A DNA stretch of 9,881 nucleotides from Sulfurimonas sp. (GTDB lineage: Bacteria > Campylobacterota > Campylobacteria > Campylobacterales > Sulfurimonadaceae), in the NCBI GenBank assembly GCA_030673275.1, contig DAOVJL010000021.1, positions 1 to 9,881 on the forward strand. Direction: 5' to 3'. Made by a program: the position numbers and the translations under genes. Position 1 is the stretch's first letter. Every line of letters begins with the position of its first letter. The notes beneath the pieces are model-generated. The model had not been told where the DNA came from. It saw only the letters and a list, made by a program, of their open reading frames with translations, and did not search any database. Below, piece by piece: positions 1 through 6,271 of this stretch.

Positions 1-138
1 CCACAAAGCCAAAGCAGTAGAATACTCCTAGAAGATATTATAAAAGCAAAAAGTATAAGTAAAAAAGGGTGTATCATCACCATAGTGTGTGAGGATGAGA
101 CTATAGAATTTGACCTATCATCTGTAAAACCAAAATAG
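1..138 (+). CDS. C-terminal end of an unrecognised protein (partial)
   Basis: An open frame runs in from the left edge and gives 45 codons before a TAG at 136-138. The visible tail is lysine- and isoleucine-rich, with a probable helix (RILLEDIIKAKS), a beta-strand-like stretch (GCIITIVCED) and a basic end (SSVKPK). I do not recognise the family. From memory lpxB precedes greA in Campylobacter, but this tail does not look like the end of LpxB. Codon use matches the downstream genes, and the frame stays open to the edge, so it is probably a real gene end. It has the same direction as the rest and stops 68 bases before greA. Confidence 0.6.
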   Translation, partial: PQSQSSRILLEDIIKAKSISKKGCIITIVCEDETIEFDLSSVKPK

Positions 139-146
139 CTCTCAAC

Positions 147-175
147 TTGTTAGAGAGAGTGAGTTTTGCTATAAT
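147..175 (+). promoter_or_regulatory. sigma70-type promoter upstream of greA
   Basis: A perfect TATAAT lies at 170-175 and is preceded by TGC, giving an extended -10 element (TG at 167-168). TTGTTA at 147-152 matches the -35 consensus at four of six bases with an exact 17-base spacer. Transcription would start near 181-183, about 25 bases before the greA ATG. This is the only sizeable intergenic space in the window, so it probably drives greA and perhaps much of the downstream run. A CTCTC/GAGAG inverted repeat (139-143 and 153-157) brackets the -35 element. Confidence 0.7.
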
Positions 176-206
176 CATTAAAACAAAAAAGATAAGAGAA
201 TAAATT

Positions 207-704
207 ATGGAAAAAATTGAACCAATGACACTATTTGGATATGAAAAACTCCAAGCTGAAGTAAAGTATTTAAAAGAAGTAAGGCGTCCACAAATCGTAA
301 AAGATATAGAAGATGCATTGGAGCATGGCGACTTAAAAGAGAATGCAGAATACCATGCAGCAAAAGAAAATCAAAGAACTATAGATGGTCGTTTACAAGA
401 TTTAGCGGATATTATAGGTTGTGCAAAAATTGTTAATCCATCAGAGCTGGAGCATGCTCGTATCAGTTTTGGCTCTACTGTTGTTATGACAGATATGGAT
501 ACAGATGAAGAAGTGACTTATACTATTGTCGGCGGTTGTGAATCTAATCCAGATATGGGGCTTATATCTTTTGGTTCACCTTTAGCAAAACAGCTTCTTG
601 GGCGAGAAGAGGGTGATGAGGTAAAAGTGCAGCTACCGGGTGGAAAAAAAGAGTTTGAGATAGATGAAGTTAAATATCAGGAGATAGTTTTTGAGTGCCA
701 TTAA
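207..704 (+). CDS. greA: Transcription elongation factor GreA
   Basis: GreA binds in the secondary channel of RNA polymerase and stimulates cleavage of the transcript 3' end in backtracked complexes, rescuing stalled elongation. At 165 residues it is close to the usual 158-160. The N-terminal coiled coil (about 1-77) carries the conserved VRRP segment (25-28) and the tip loop GDLKENAEYHAAKE from residue 41; D42 and E45 correspond to the acidic residues that coordinate the catalytic magnesium in E. coli (D41, E44). The C-terminal FKBP-like domain follows (about 82-162), with the family's SDEE-like DTDEEVTYTIVG and GKKEFEI stretches. An AAGAGA Shine-Dalgarno sequence sits 7 bases before the ATG, and the start MEKIEPMTL aligns with E. 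coli MQAIPMTL. It is the first gene after the promoter and overlaps argC by 14 bases. Confidence 0.96.
   Translation: MEKIEPMTLFGYEKLQAEVKYLKEVRRPQIVKDIEDALEHGDLKENAEYHAAKENQRTIDGRLQDLADIIGCAKIVNPSELEHARISFGSTVVMTDMDTDEEVTYTIVGGCESNPDMGLISFGSPLAKQLLGREEGDEVKVQLPGGKKEFEIDEVKYQEIVFECH
679..683 (+). promoter_or_regulatory. Ribosome binding site fixing a TTG start for argC
   Basis: AGGAG at 679-683 lies inside the greA coding sequence, 7 bases before TTG at 691. No ATG or GTG in the argC frame offers a better start: the next codons already encode the first strand of the Rossmann fold (INVAIVGASG). The spacing therefore supports a TTG start and translation of argC coupled to the end of greA. Confidence 0.75.
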
Positions 705-1695
705 TGTAGCAATTGTCGGAGCAAGCGGTTATACAGGACTGGAGCTTGTAAAGATACTTATAAATCATCCAAAATTTAATCTAAGTTATGTATCAAACTC
801 TGAAGGTGGAGTTATGCTCAGCGAACTTCATCCATCTTTAAGTGGTGTATATGAGTGTAAAGTCTTAAAAGCGGATATTGATGAAATAGCGCAAGAGTGT
901 GAACTTGTATTTTTAGCACTTCCGCATAAAACAGCAATGGCTTATGTAAAACCTCTTATAGCAAAAGGTGTAAAGGTAGTTGATCTTTCGGCTGATTATA
1001 GACTGCCTCAAGATATTTATGAAGAGTTTTATTGTCCTCATACTGATGTAGATAATCTTTCACATGTAGTTTATGGATTACCTGAAATGTTTCGTCAAGA
1101 GTTAAAGTCTGCTAAGCTAGTAGCTAATCCAGGATGTTATCCAACTTCTGCCATTTTGGGACTTCTACCATTTATGGATAAAAGAGTACAGAATACTCCT
1201 ATAATCATAGATGCAAAAACTGGTGTGAGTGGTTCTGGTAAAAAACTTAGTGATTCTACACACTTTGTAAATATTAATGATAATCTATTCGCTTATAATC
1301 CTCTAATGCACAGACACGCTCCTGAAATAGCGCAGAAGTTAGATATAAATTTTGATGAGGTGAATTTTGTTCCTCACTTAGTTCCTTTAACTCGTGGAAT
1401 GATTAGTTCTATTTATATCCAAGTTAGTGATGACTTTGATGCTTTTAAAGTATTAGAAGATTTTTATAAAGATGAGCCTTTTGTTCGTATTAGTAAAAAT
1501 CCAGTTGATATGAAAAATGTGGCTGGGACTAACTTCTGTGATATTTATGTAAAGCAAAAAGGCAATATGCTCTTTATCTCAAGTTCTATAGATAATTTAC
1601 TCCGTGGTGCATCATCACAAGCTGTAGTAAATGCAAATATAATGATGGGGTTAGATGAAGACTCGGGGATTCCAAACATAGCTTATGTCCCGTAA
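691..1695 (+). CDS. argC: N-acetyl-gamma-glutamyl-phosphate reductase (ArgC)
   Basis: ArgC catalyses the NADPH-dependent reduction of N-acetyl-gamma-glutamyl phosphate to the semialdehyde, the third step of arginine synthesis, in the cytoplasm. The 334-residue length is typical of the long ArgC class. The NADP-binding loop GASGYTGLEL is at 10-19, the catalytic cysteine is C149 in ANPGCYPTSA, and the conserved HRHAPEI motif starts at H207. SADYRL (about 99-104) and GVSGSGK (about 178-184) are also family landmarks. The start is a TTG with AGGAG 7 bases upstream, overlapping the end of greA by 14 bases; its stop overlaps the next gene by 11 bases. No other arg gene is in view, so its place here reflects operon shuffling rather than a pathway cluster. 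No truncation or frameshift is seen. Confidence 0.95.
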   Translation: MSAINVAIVGASGYTGLELVKILINHPKFNLSYVSNSEGGVMLSELHPSLSGVYECKVLKADIDEIAQECELVFLALPHKTAMAYVKPLIAKGVKVVDLSADYRLPQDIYEEFYCPHTDVDNLSHVVYGLPEMFRQELKSAKLVANPGCYPTSAILGLLPFMDKRVQNTPIIIDAKTGVSGSGKKLSDSTHFVNINDNLFAYNPLMHRHAPEIAQKLDINFDEVNFVPHLVPLTRGMISSIYIQVSDDFDAFKVLEDFYKDEPFVRISKNPVDMKNVAGTNFCDIYVKQKGNMLFISSSIDNLLRGASSQAVVNANIMMGLDEDSGIPNIAYVP

Positions 1696-2437
1696 AATTG
1701 TAAATAGTTCAATAGAAATATTAGAGGGTGCATTTATAGTTGCAGATGCACACTACTCACATCAAAGACCAGAGCTTCTAGATTTCATAAAAGAGATACA
1801 CTCAAAAAAACTTCAACCAACTCAATTAATTCTTATGGGCGATATATTTGATGCACTTTTTGGCGGAGTTCCTTACACTCAGAAGATAAATCAAGAAGTT
1901 ATAAAACTTTTAAATGAAATATCTTTGGATATTGAGATGATTTACCTTGAAGGAAATCATGATTTTAATCTTGTAAAAATATTTCCACATGCAAAAATAT
2001 TTCCAATTTCACAGCAGCCGGTGGCATGTCAATATAAAGATAAGAAAATCTTACTTGCACATGGAGATATAGAGGGTGACTTCAGTTATAAAATATATAC
2101 ATCTCTGATTAGAAACCCTATTGTTTTATCTGTTCTTACTCTACTAGACTCTCTATCTGCGCATTATATTTTAAATAGACTAGATAAATATCTAAGTAAA
2201 AAAGATGACTGCAAAGAATTTGTAGGTCTAAGAGAATATATGTCTAAAAGAGTTGAAAACAAGTATAGTTGCGATTACTTTATTGAGGGGCATTTTCATC
2301 AAAATAAGAGTATAAAATTTGATGATTTTATTTATATAAATTTGGGAGTTTTTGCTTGCAATCAAAGATATTTTATTGTAGAATCTTCAAAAGACATAGA
2401 GTTATTGCAAGAGAAAATTTTCTCTAAGGAGAATTAG
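1685..2437 (+). CDS. Calcineurin-like metallophosphoesterase, LpxH-like (candidate UDP-2,3-diacylglucosamine hydrolase)
   Basis: This 250-residue protein has the complete metal-binding signature of the calcineurin-like fold: D21-A-H23, G52-D53-I-F-D56, G90-N91-H92-D93, H126-G-D128 and G202-H203-F-H205. These residues would hold a dinuclear metal centre. LpxH, which removes UMP from UDP-2,3-diacylglucosamine in lipid A synthesis, has the same fold and length (about 240 residues), and the GNHDF and late GHxH motifs resemble its relatives. Substrate cannot be fixed from motifs, so lipid A synthesis is an inference and another small phosphoesterase activity is possible. No signal peptide is seen; action would be at the cytoplasmic face. 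The ATG overlaps the end of argC by 11 bases; cheV begins 4 bases after its stop. Confidence 0.8.
   Translation: MSRKIVNSSIEILEGAFIVADAHYSHQRPELLDFIKEIHSKKLQPTQLILMGDIFDALFGGVPYTQKINQEVIKLLNEISLDIEMIYLEGNHDFNLVKIFPHAKIFPISQQPVACQYKDKKILLAHGDIEGDFSYKIYTSLIRNPIVLSVLTLLDSLSAHYILNRLDKYLSKKDDCKEFVGLREYMSKRVENKYSCDYFIEGHFHQNKSIKFDDFIYINLGVFACNQRYFIVESSKDIELLQEKIFSKEN
2356..2384 (+). promoter_or_regulatory. Candidate internal promoter for cheV
   Basis: TTGCAA (2356-2361, four of six to the -35 consensus) and TAGAAT (2379-2384, five of six to the -10) are separated by exactly 17 bases inside the end of the LpxH-like gene. Transcription from about 2391 would give a leader of roughly 50 bases to cheV, containing the palindrome at 2410-2425. 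In DNA this AT-rich such matches arise by chance, so this is only a candidate for independent expression of the chemotaxis block. Confidence 0.3.
2410..2433 (+). promoter_or_regulatory. Palindrome and overlapping hairpin at the cheV ribosome binding site
   Basis: AGAGAAAATTTTCTCT at 2410-2425 is a perfect 16-base palindrome, able to fold as a 6-bp stem with an AATT loop. It is followed directly by the cheV Shine-Dalgarno AAGGAG (2426-2431, 10 bases before the ATG at 2442). A second stem, TTCTC (2420-2424) with GAGAA (2429-2433) around a TAAG loop, would bury part of that site. The two stems share 2420-2424 and exclude each other. Both lie in the last codons of the LpxH-like gene, so they may also be chance. 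Confidence 0.35.
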
Positions 2438-2441
2438 AAGT

Positions 2442-3383
2442 ATGAGCACAAACAATGAATTAAAAGTAGGCTCCAATGAGATGGAACTTGTAGATTTTCG
2501 TATTTTCAAACAAGAAGATAAAGAAGTTTATGAGGGTATTTATGGAGTAAATGTATCAAAGGTTCGTGAAATTATAAAACTGCCAACCTTGACGGAACTT
2601 CCAGGTACACCTGAATTTATAGAGGGTATATTTGATTTAAGAGATGTCGTTATACCTGTCGTTAATTTAGCAAAATGGATGGGTATTGTTGAACCGGAAA
2701 GTGCTAGAAAAAATTCTAGAGTAGTAATCACAGAGTTTAATAATGTACTTATTGGTTTTATAGTTCATGAAGCAAAAAGAATAAGACGAATAAACTGGAG
2801 TGATATAGAGCCAGCCTCTTTTATGAGTGATGCAGGTTCTCTTGATGGTAGTAAAATAACCGGTGTAACTAGAATCGAAGGTGACAATGTACTTCTTATT
2901 TTAGACCTGGAAAGTGTTGTACAGGACTTGGGTCTTTATGAACCTGATACACAAAACGCTCCTAAAGAGATAGTACAATTTTCTGGTTTAGCACTTATTT
3001 TAGATGATAGTTCAACCGCAAGAAAAATTGTAAAAGATGCGGTTGTAAAAATGGGTTTTGATGTTGTCGAAGCCGGCGATGGTCAAGAGGGCTTAGAGAA
3101 GCTAGAAGATTTATATAATATGTATGGTGAAGATTTATCTCAACATCTTAAAATAATTATTTCAGATGTTGAGATGCCAAGAATGGATGGTTTTCACTTT
3201 GCAGCAAATGTAAAAGATGATGATAGATTTAATAAAATACCAATTGTATTTAACTCTTCTATAAGTGATCATTTTAGTGAAAATAGAGGCGTTGAAGCTG
3301 GTGGCGAGGCTTACTTAGTTAAATTTAAAGCAAGCACATTTTATGATGAAGTAGCACGCGTTGTTCGTGCACATATGAAGTAG
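2442..3383 (+). CDS. cheV: Chemotaxis coupling protein CheV (CheW domain plus receiver)
   Basis: CheV links chemoreceptors to CheA and can be phosphorylated by it, acting as a coupling and adaptation protein in the receptor array. The 313 residues contain a CheW-like domain (about 15-160, with FIEGIFDLRDVVIPVVNLAK matching the CheW core) and a C-terminal receiver (about 182-310). In the receiver the acidic pair is D188-D189, the phosphorylation site is D242 in ISDVEMPRMDG, a conserved hydroxyl residue is S272, and the switch lysine is K294. K294 is followed by phenylalanine, not the proline of typical CheY proteins, which from memory is usual in CheV. AAGGAG lies 10 bases upstream of the ATG. 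It starts 4 bases after the LpxH-like gene and ends 10 bases before cheA. The order cheV-cheA-cheW matches Campylobacter and the cheV3 locus of Helicobacter pylori. Confidence 0.94.
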   Translation: MSTNNELKVGSNEMELVDFRIFKQEDKEVYEGIYGVNVSKVREIIKLPTLTELPGTPEFIEGIFDLRDVVIPVVNLAKWMGIVEPESARKNSRVVITEFNNVLIGFIVHEAKRIRRINWSDIEPASFMSDAGSLDGSKITGVTRIEGDNVLLILDLESVVQDLGLYEPDTQNAPKEIVQFSGLALILDDSSTARKIVKDAVVKMGFDVVEAGDGQEGLEKLEDLYNMYGEDLSQHLKIIISDVEMPRMDGFHFAANVKDDDRFNKIPIVFNSSISDHFSENRGVEAGGEAYLVKFKASTFYDEVARVVRAHMK

Positions 3384-3393
3384 GAGTGTAAAT

Positions 3394-5766
3394 ATGGATG
3401 AATTTCAGGAAATACTACAGGATTTTTTAGTTGAATCATTTGAGCTAATAGAACAGTTAGATCAGGATTTAGTAGAATTAGAAAACACACCGGAAGACTT
3501 AGAGCTTTTAAATGGAATATTTCGTGTTGCTCATACAGTCAAGGGTGCTTCGTCATTTTTAAACTTTGATGTTTTAACACACCTTACTCATCATATGGAA
3601 GATGTTTTAAATAAAGCAAGACATGGTGAATTGTTAATTACTCCAGATGTTATGGATGTTGTTTTAGAGTCTATAGATCTGATGAAGGCTTTATTAAATA
3701 CTATTCGTGACACAAGTGCTGATGCTGGTATAGATGTTTCTGAATGTGTTGTCAAACTTGATAAGGTAAGTGGAGGAACAGGGGAAGTTGAGACTCCAGT
3801 TGTACAAGAAGCTGCACCTGTTGAAGAGGTCGTTGAAGAAGAAACCGTAGAAGAATCAGCTTCAGAGGATGAACCTGATTATGATAATATGACTCCTGAT
3901 GACCTTGAAGCAGAGATAGAGAGACTTCTTCAAGAAAGACAGGCTGAGGATAAAGTAAAAAGAGATGCTAAGATAGCCGCTGGAGAGAGTGTACCATCTC
4001 TAGAACCTGAAGAAGAAGTAACACCAGAGCCAACACCAGAACCAGCTGCAACAACACCGGTTCCGGTAACTCCAACACCTGCAAAAGCAGCTCCAAAAGC
4101 TGCTGCACCAGCTAAGAAAGCTCCTGTTGTTGAGCAAACTATTCGTGTTGATGTTAAAAGACTTGATCACCTGATGAACCTTATTGGTGAGCTTGTTCTT
4201 GCAAAAAATAGACTTATTAAAATTAATGATGATGTTGAAGAGCGTTACGAAGGTGAAGAGTTTCTTGAAGAGTTAAATCAAGTTGTTTCTATTGTCTCTC
4301 TTGTTACAACCGATCTTCAAATAGCTGTTATGAAAACAAGAATGCTTCCAATTGGCAAAGTATTTAACAAATTTCCAAGAATGATTCGTGATTTAACTCG
4401 TGAACTAGATAAAAAAATAGAACTTGAAATCTTTGGTGAAGATACTGAGCTTGATAAATCTATTGTTGAAGAGGTTGGTGATCCTTTAGTTCATATTATT
4501 AGAAATTCATGTGACCATGGTATTGAAATACCTTCAGTACGTGCTGAAAATGGAAAACCAGAAACAGGAACTATCAAACTAAAAGCTTATAATGAAGGAA
4601 ATCAAATTGTCATTCAGATTGATGATGATGGTAAGGGTCTTGATGTAGAGATGTTGAAAAATAAGTGTTTGGATAAAGGTCTTATTACAGAGAAAGAAGC
4701 TGAGAGTATGAGTGATAAAGAGGCATTTGCTCTTATCTTTAAGCCAGGTTTTTCAACAGCCGCAGCGGTTACAAATGTTTCCGGGCGTGGTGTTGGTATG
4801 GATGTTGTAAAAACAAATATAGAAAAAGTCAATGGTATTATTGATATAGATAGTGAGCTTGGTGTTGGAACTTCAATTAAATTAAAAATTCCTTTGACTC
4901 TTGCAATTATTCAAGCTCTTTTAGTTGGTGTTCAAGAGGAACATTATGCTATTCCACTTGCTTCAGTTTTAGAGACTGTTAGAATTTCAAAAGATGAGAT
5001 TTATACTGTTGAGGGTCGTTCAGTAATGAGACTTAGAGAAGAAGTTCTTTCTCTAGTACATATTGGAGATATATTTGAAGTTGAGAGAATCTTAGATGCA
5101 AGTGAACATGCTTATGTTGTTGTACTTGGTTTAGGAACAAGTAAGTTAGGTCTTATAGTTGATACTCTTGTTGGTCAAGAGGAGATTGTTATCAAATCTC
5201 TTGGAGAGTATTTAAAAGGTATTGAAGGAGTTGCTGGGGCAACGATTCGTGGTGATGGTGGTGTTACACTTATTGTTGATGTTGTAGCGCTTATGGAGAT
5301 AGCAAAAAATGTTAAATCAACCGCATTGACTGATACCACTTCAGATGCAGCACTAATACATGAAAAATCAAAACCAAGTGATTATGTTGTTATGATTGTT
5401 GATGATTCTAAAACAGATAGAACTGTTATGAGAAAAGCATTGGAACCGCTTGGACTTACCCTGATTGAAGCAGGTGATGGACAAGAGGCACTAAATATTT
5501 TAAAACAGGGTGACCACCATTTTGATGCGATGCTTATTGATATAGAGATGCCAAGAATGGATGGTTATACTCTAGCAACTGAAATTAAGAAGTACAACCG
5601 CTATAAAAACCTTCCTCTTATCGCTGTTACATCTCGAACGGGTAAGTCTGACCGTATGCGTGGTGTTGAATCTGGAATGGTTGAGTATATTACTAAACCA
5701 TACTCTTCTGACTATCTATCAAGTGTAGTTCAAAGAAATATTAATTTTAAATCGGAGTTTTTATAA
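3394..5766 (+). CDS. cheA: Chemotaxis histidine kinase CheA with C-terminal receiver domain (CheA-Y fusion)
   Basis: CheA autophosphorylates under receptor control and passes phosphate to receiver proteins. Domains in the 790 residues: P1 phosphotransfer (1-110, site H47 in AHTVKGASS); an acidic then Pro/Ala-rich linker (about 125-245) with a helical patch MTPDDLEAEIERLLQ but no recognisable P2; P3 dimerisation (about 247-310); P4 ATP-binding kinase (to about 500) with N box H367, R370, N371 and DHG 374-376, G1 DDDGKG 410-415 and G2 GRGVGMD 464-470; P5 CheW-like (about 500-640); receiver (665-790) with D670-D671, phosphorylation site D716, T746 and K768-P. All catalytic residues seem intact, so both kinase and receiver should work. 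In H. pylori this fused receiver is reported to act as a phosphate sink. AGGAG (3382-3386) overlaps the cheV stop and lies 7 bases before the ATG; cheW overlaps by one base. Confidence 0.96.
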   Translation: MDEFQEILQDFLVESFELIEQLDQDLVELENTPEDLELLNGIFRVAHTVKGASSFLNFDVLTHLTHHMEDVLNKARHGELLITPDVMDVVLESIDLMKALLNTIRDTSADAGIDVSECVVKLDKVSGGTGEVETPVVQEAAPVEEVVEEETVEESASEDEPDYDNMTPDDLEAEIERLLQERQAEDKVKRDAKIAAGESVPSLEPEEEVTPEPTPEPAATTPVPVTPTPAKAAPKAAAPAKKAPVVEQTIRVDVKRLDHLMNLIGELVLAKNRLIKINDDVEERYEGEEFLEELNQVVSIVSLVTTDLQIAVMKTRMLPIGKVFNKFPRMIRDLTRELDKKIELEIFGEDTELDKSIVEEVGDPLVHIIRNSCDHGIEIPSVRAENGKPETGTIKLKAYNEGNQIVIQIDDDGKGLDVEMLKNKCLDKGLITEKEAESMSDKEAFALIFKPGFSTAAAVTNVSGRGVGMDVVKTNIEKVNGIIDIDSELGVGTSIKLKIPLTLAIIQALLVGVQEEHYAIPLASVLETVRISKDEIYTVEGRSVMRLREEVLSLVHIGDIFEVERILDASEHAYVVVLGLGTSKLGLIVDTLVGQEEIVIKSLGEYLKGIEGVAGATIRGDGGVTLIVDVVALMEIAKNVKSTALTDTTSDAALIHEKSKPSDYVVMIVDDSKTDRTVMRKALEPLGLTLIEAGDGQEALNILKQGDHHFDAMLIDIEMPRMDGYTLATEIKKYNRYKNLPLIAVTSRTGKSDRMRGVESGMVEYITKPYSSDYLSSVVQRNINFKSEFL
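4021..4044 (+). repeat. Two-copy 12-base tandem repeat in the cheA linker
   Basis: ACACCAGAGCCA is followed by ACACCAGAACCA, one mismatch, encoding TPEP twice (residues 210-217). It is part of a Pro/Ala/Thr/Lys-rich segment (about 210-245) that is richer in C than the rest of the gene and probably an unstructured tether between P1 and the kinase core. The length of such a linker can vary between strains by slippage. Confidence 0.7.
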
Positions 5767-6260
5767 TGAGTGATAAATTAAAACAGATTATTAGTAAGCA
5801 AAATGAAAAACAAGAGGAAACTTTAGACCATTCAGATGATATAGTTCAACTGGTTGGCTTTGTAATTGGAGAGGAAGAGTATGCTATTCCAATTTTGGCC
5901 ATTCAAGAGATTATAAAACCGTTTCCATGGACGAGAGTTCCACAAGTACCAAAATATGTCGTTGGTGTGTTTAACATGCGTGGTGCAGTAATACCGTTAA
6001 TTGATCTTCGTCTGAAATTTGGTCTTTCTCCTAAAAAACAGAGTGATGAAACTCGTTTCATTGTAATGAGACACGGGGATGATATAGCTGGATTTGTTAT
6101 AGATAGACTTACAATGGCTATTAGAATTAAAAAGTCAGATATTGGTCCTCCTCCAGAGACTTTGGCTGGTGACGATACCATGATAGATGGTGTTGGTAAG
6201 CAAGAGGATAGAATTATTACAATTCTTAAAGTTGATAAACTGTTAAAGAGAGATTTTTAA
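5766..6260 (+). CDS. cheW: Chemotaxis coupling protein CheW
   Basis: CheW bridges the cytoplasmic tips of chemoreceptors and the P5 domain of CheA in the signalling array. The 164 residues consist of a charged N-terminal tail (1-25) and one CheW domain (about 27-160), with the core GEEEYAIPI, the conserved N70-M-R-G73 turn followed by AVIPLIDLR, and a late strand RIITILKVDKLL. It is typical in length for the family. The ATG shares its A with the last base of the cheA stop (TAATG), and CGGAG lies 8 bases upstream, so translation is probably coupled to cheA. The end of the gene forms the left arm of a hairpin that also covers its stop codon. Confidence 0.95.
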   Translation: MSDKLKQIISKQNEKQEETLDHSDDIVQLVGFVIGEEEYAIPILAIQEIIKPFPWTRVPQVPKYVVGVFNMRGAVIPLIDLRLKFGLSPKKQSDETRFIVMRHGDDIAGFVIDRLTMAIRIKKSDIGPPPETLAGDDTMIDGVGKQEDRIITILKVDKLLKRDF

Positions 6261-6268
6261 CAGTTTTT
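6237..6268 (+). terminator. 13-bp hairpin with GAGA tetraloop and short T-run at the cheW/mlaE junction
   Basis: AAACTGTTAAAGA (6237-6249) pairs with TTTTTAACAGTTT (6254-6266) around the loop GAGA (6250-6253), a GNRA-type tetraloop. Twelve pairs are Watson-Crick and one is G-U. The right arm contains the cheW stop TAA (6258-6260) and runs into a T5 run (6264-6268). The stem has only two G-C pairs and the T-run is short, so it may be a weak or partial terminator, a processing or stability element, or a control of mlaE translation. No other strong hairpin plus T-run was noticed in the window. Confidence 0.5.
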
Positions 6269-6271
6269 AGT

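Noticed and set aside
139..167. CTCTC/GAGAG inverted repeat followed by TTTT as a terminator of the first gene
   Set aside because: The stem is only 5 bp with a 9-base loop, the T-run begins 6 bases later and is 4 long, and the repeat overlaps the -35 region of the greA promoter.
2704..2719. CTAGAA-AAAA-TTCTAG inverted repeat within cheV
   Set aside because: A 6-bp AT-rich stem inside a well-conserved coding domain, with no nearby start, stop or T-run; expected by chance at this base composition.
6232..6260. TTGATA followed 17 bases later by TTTTAA as a promoter for mlaE
   Set aside because: The -10 match is only three of six and both elements lie inside the hairpin region; too weak to call.
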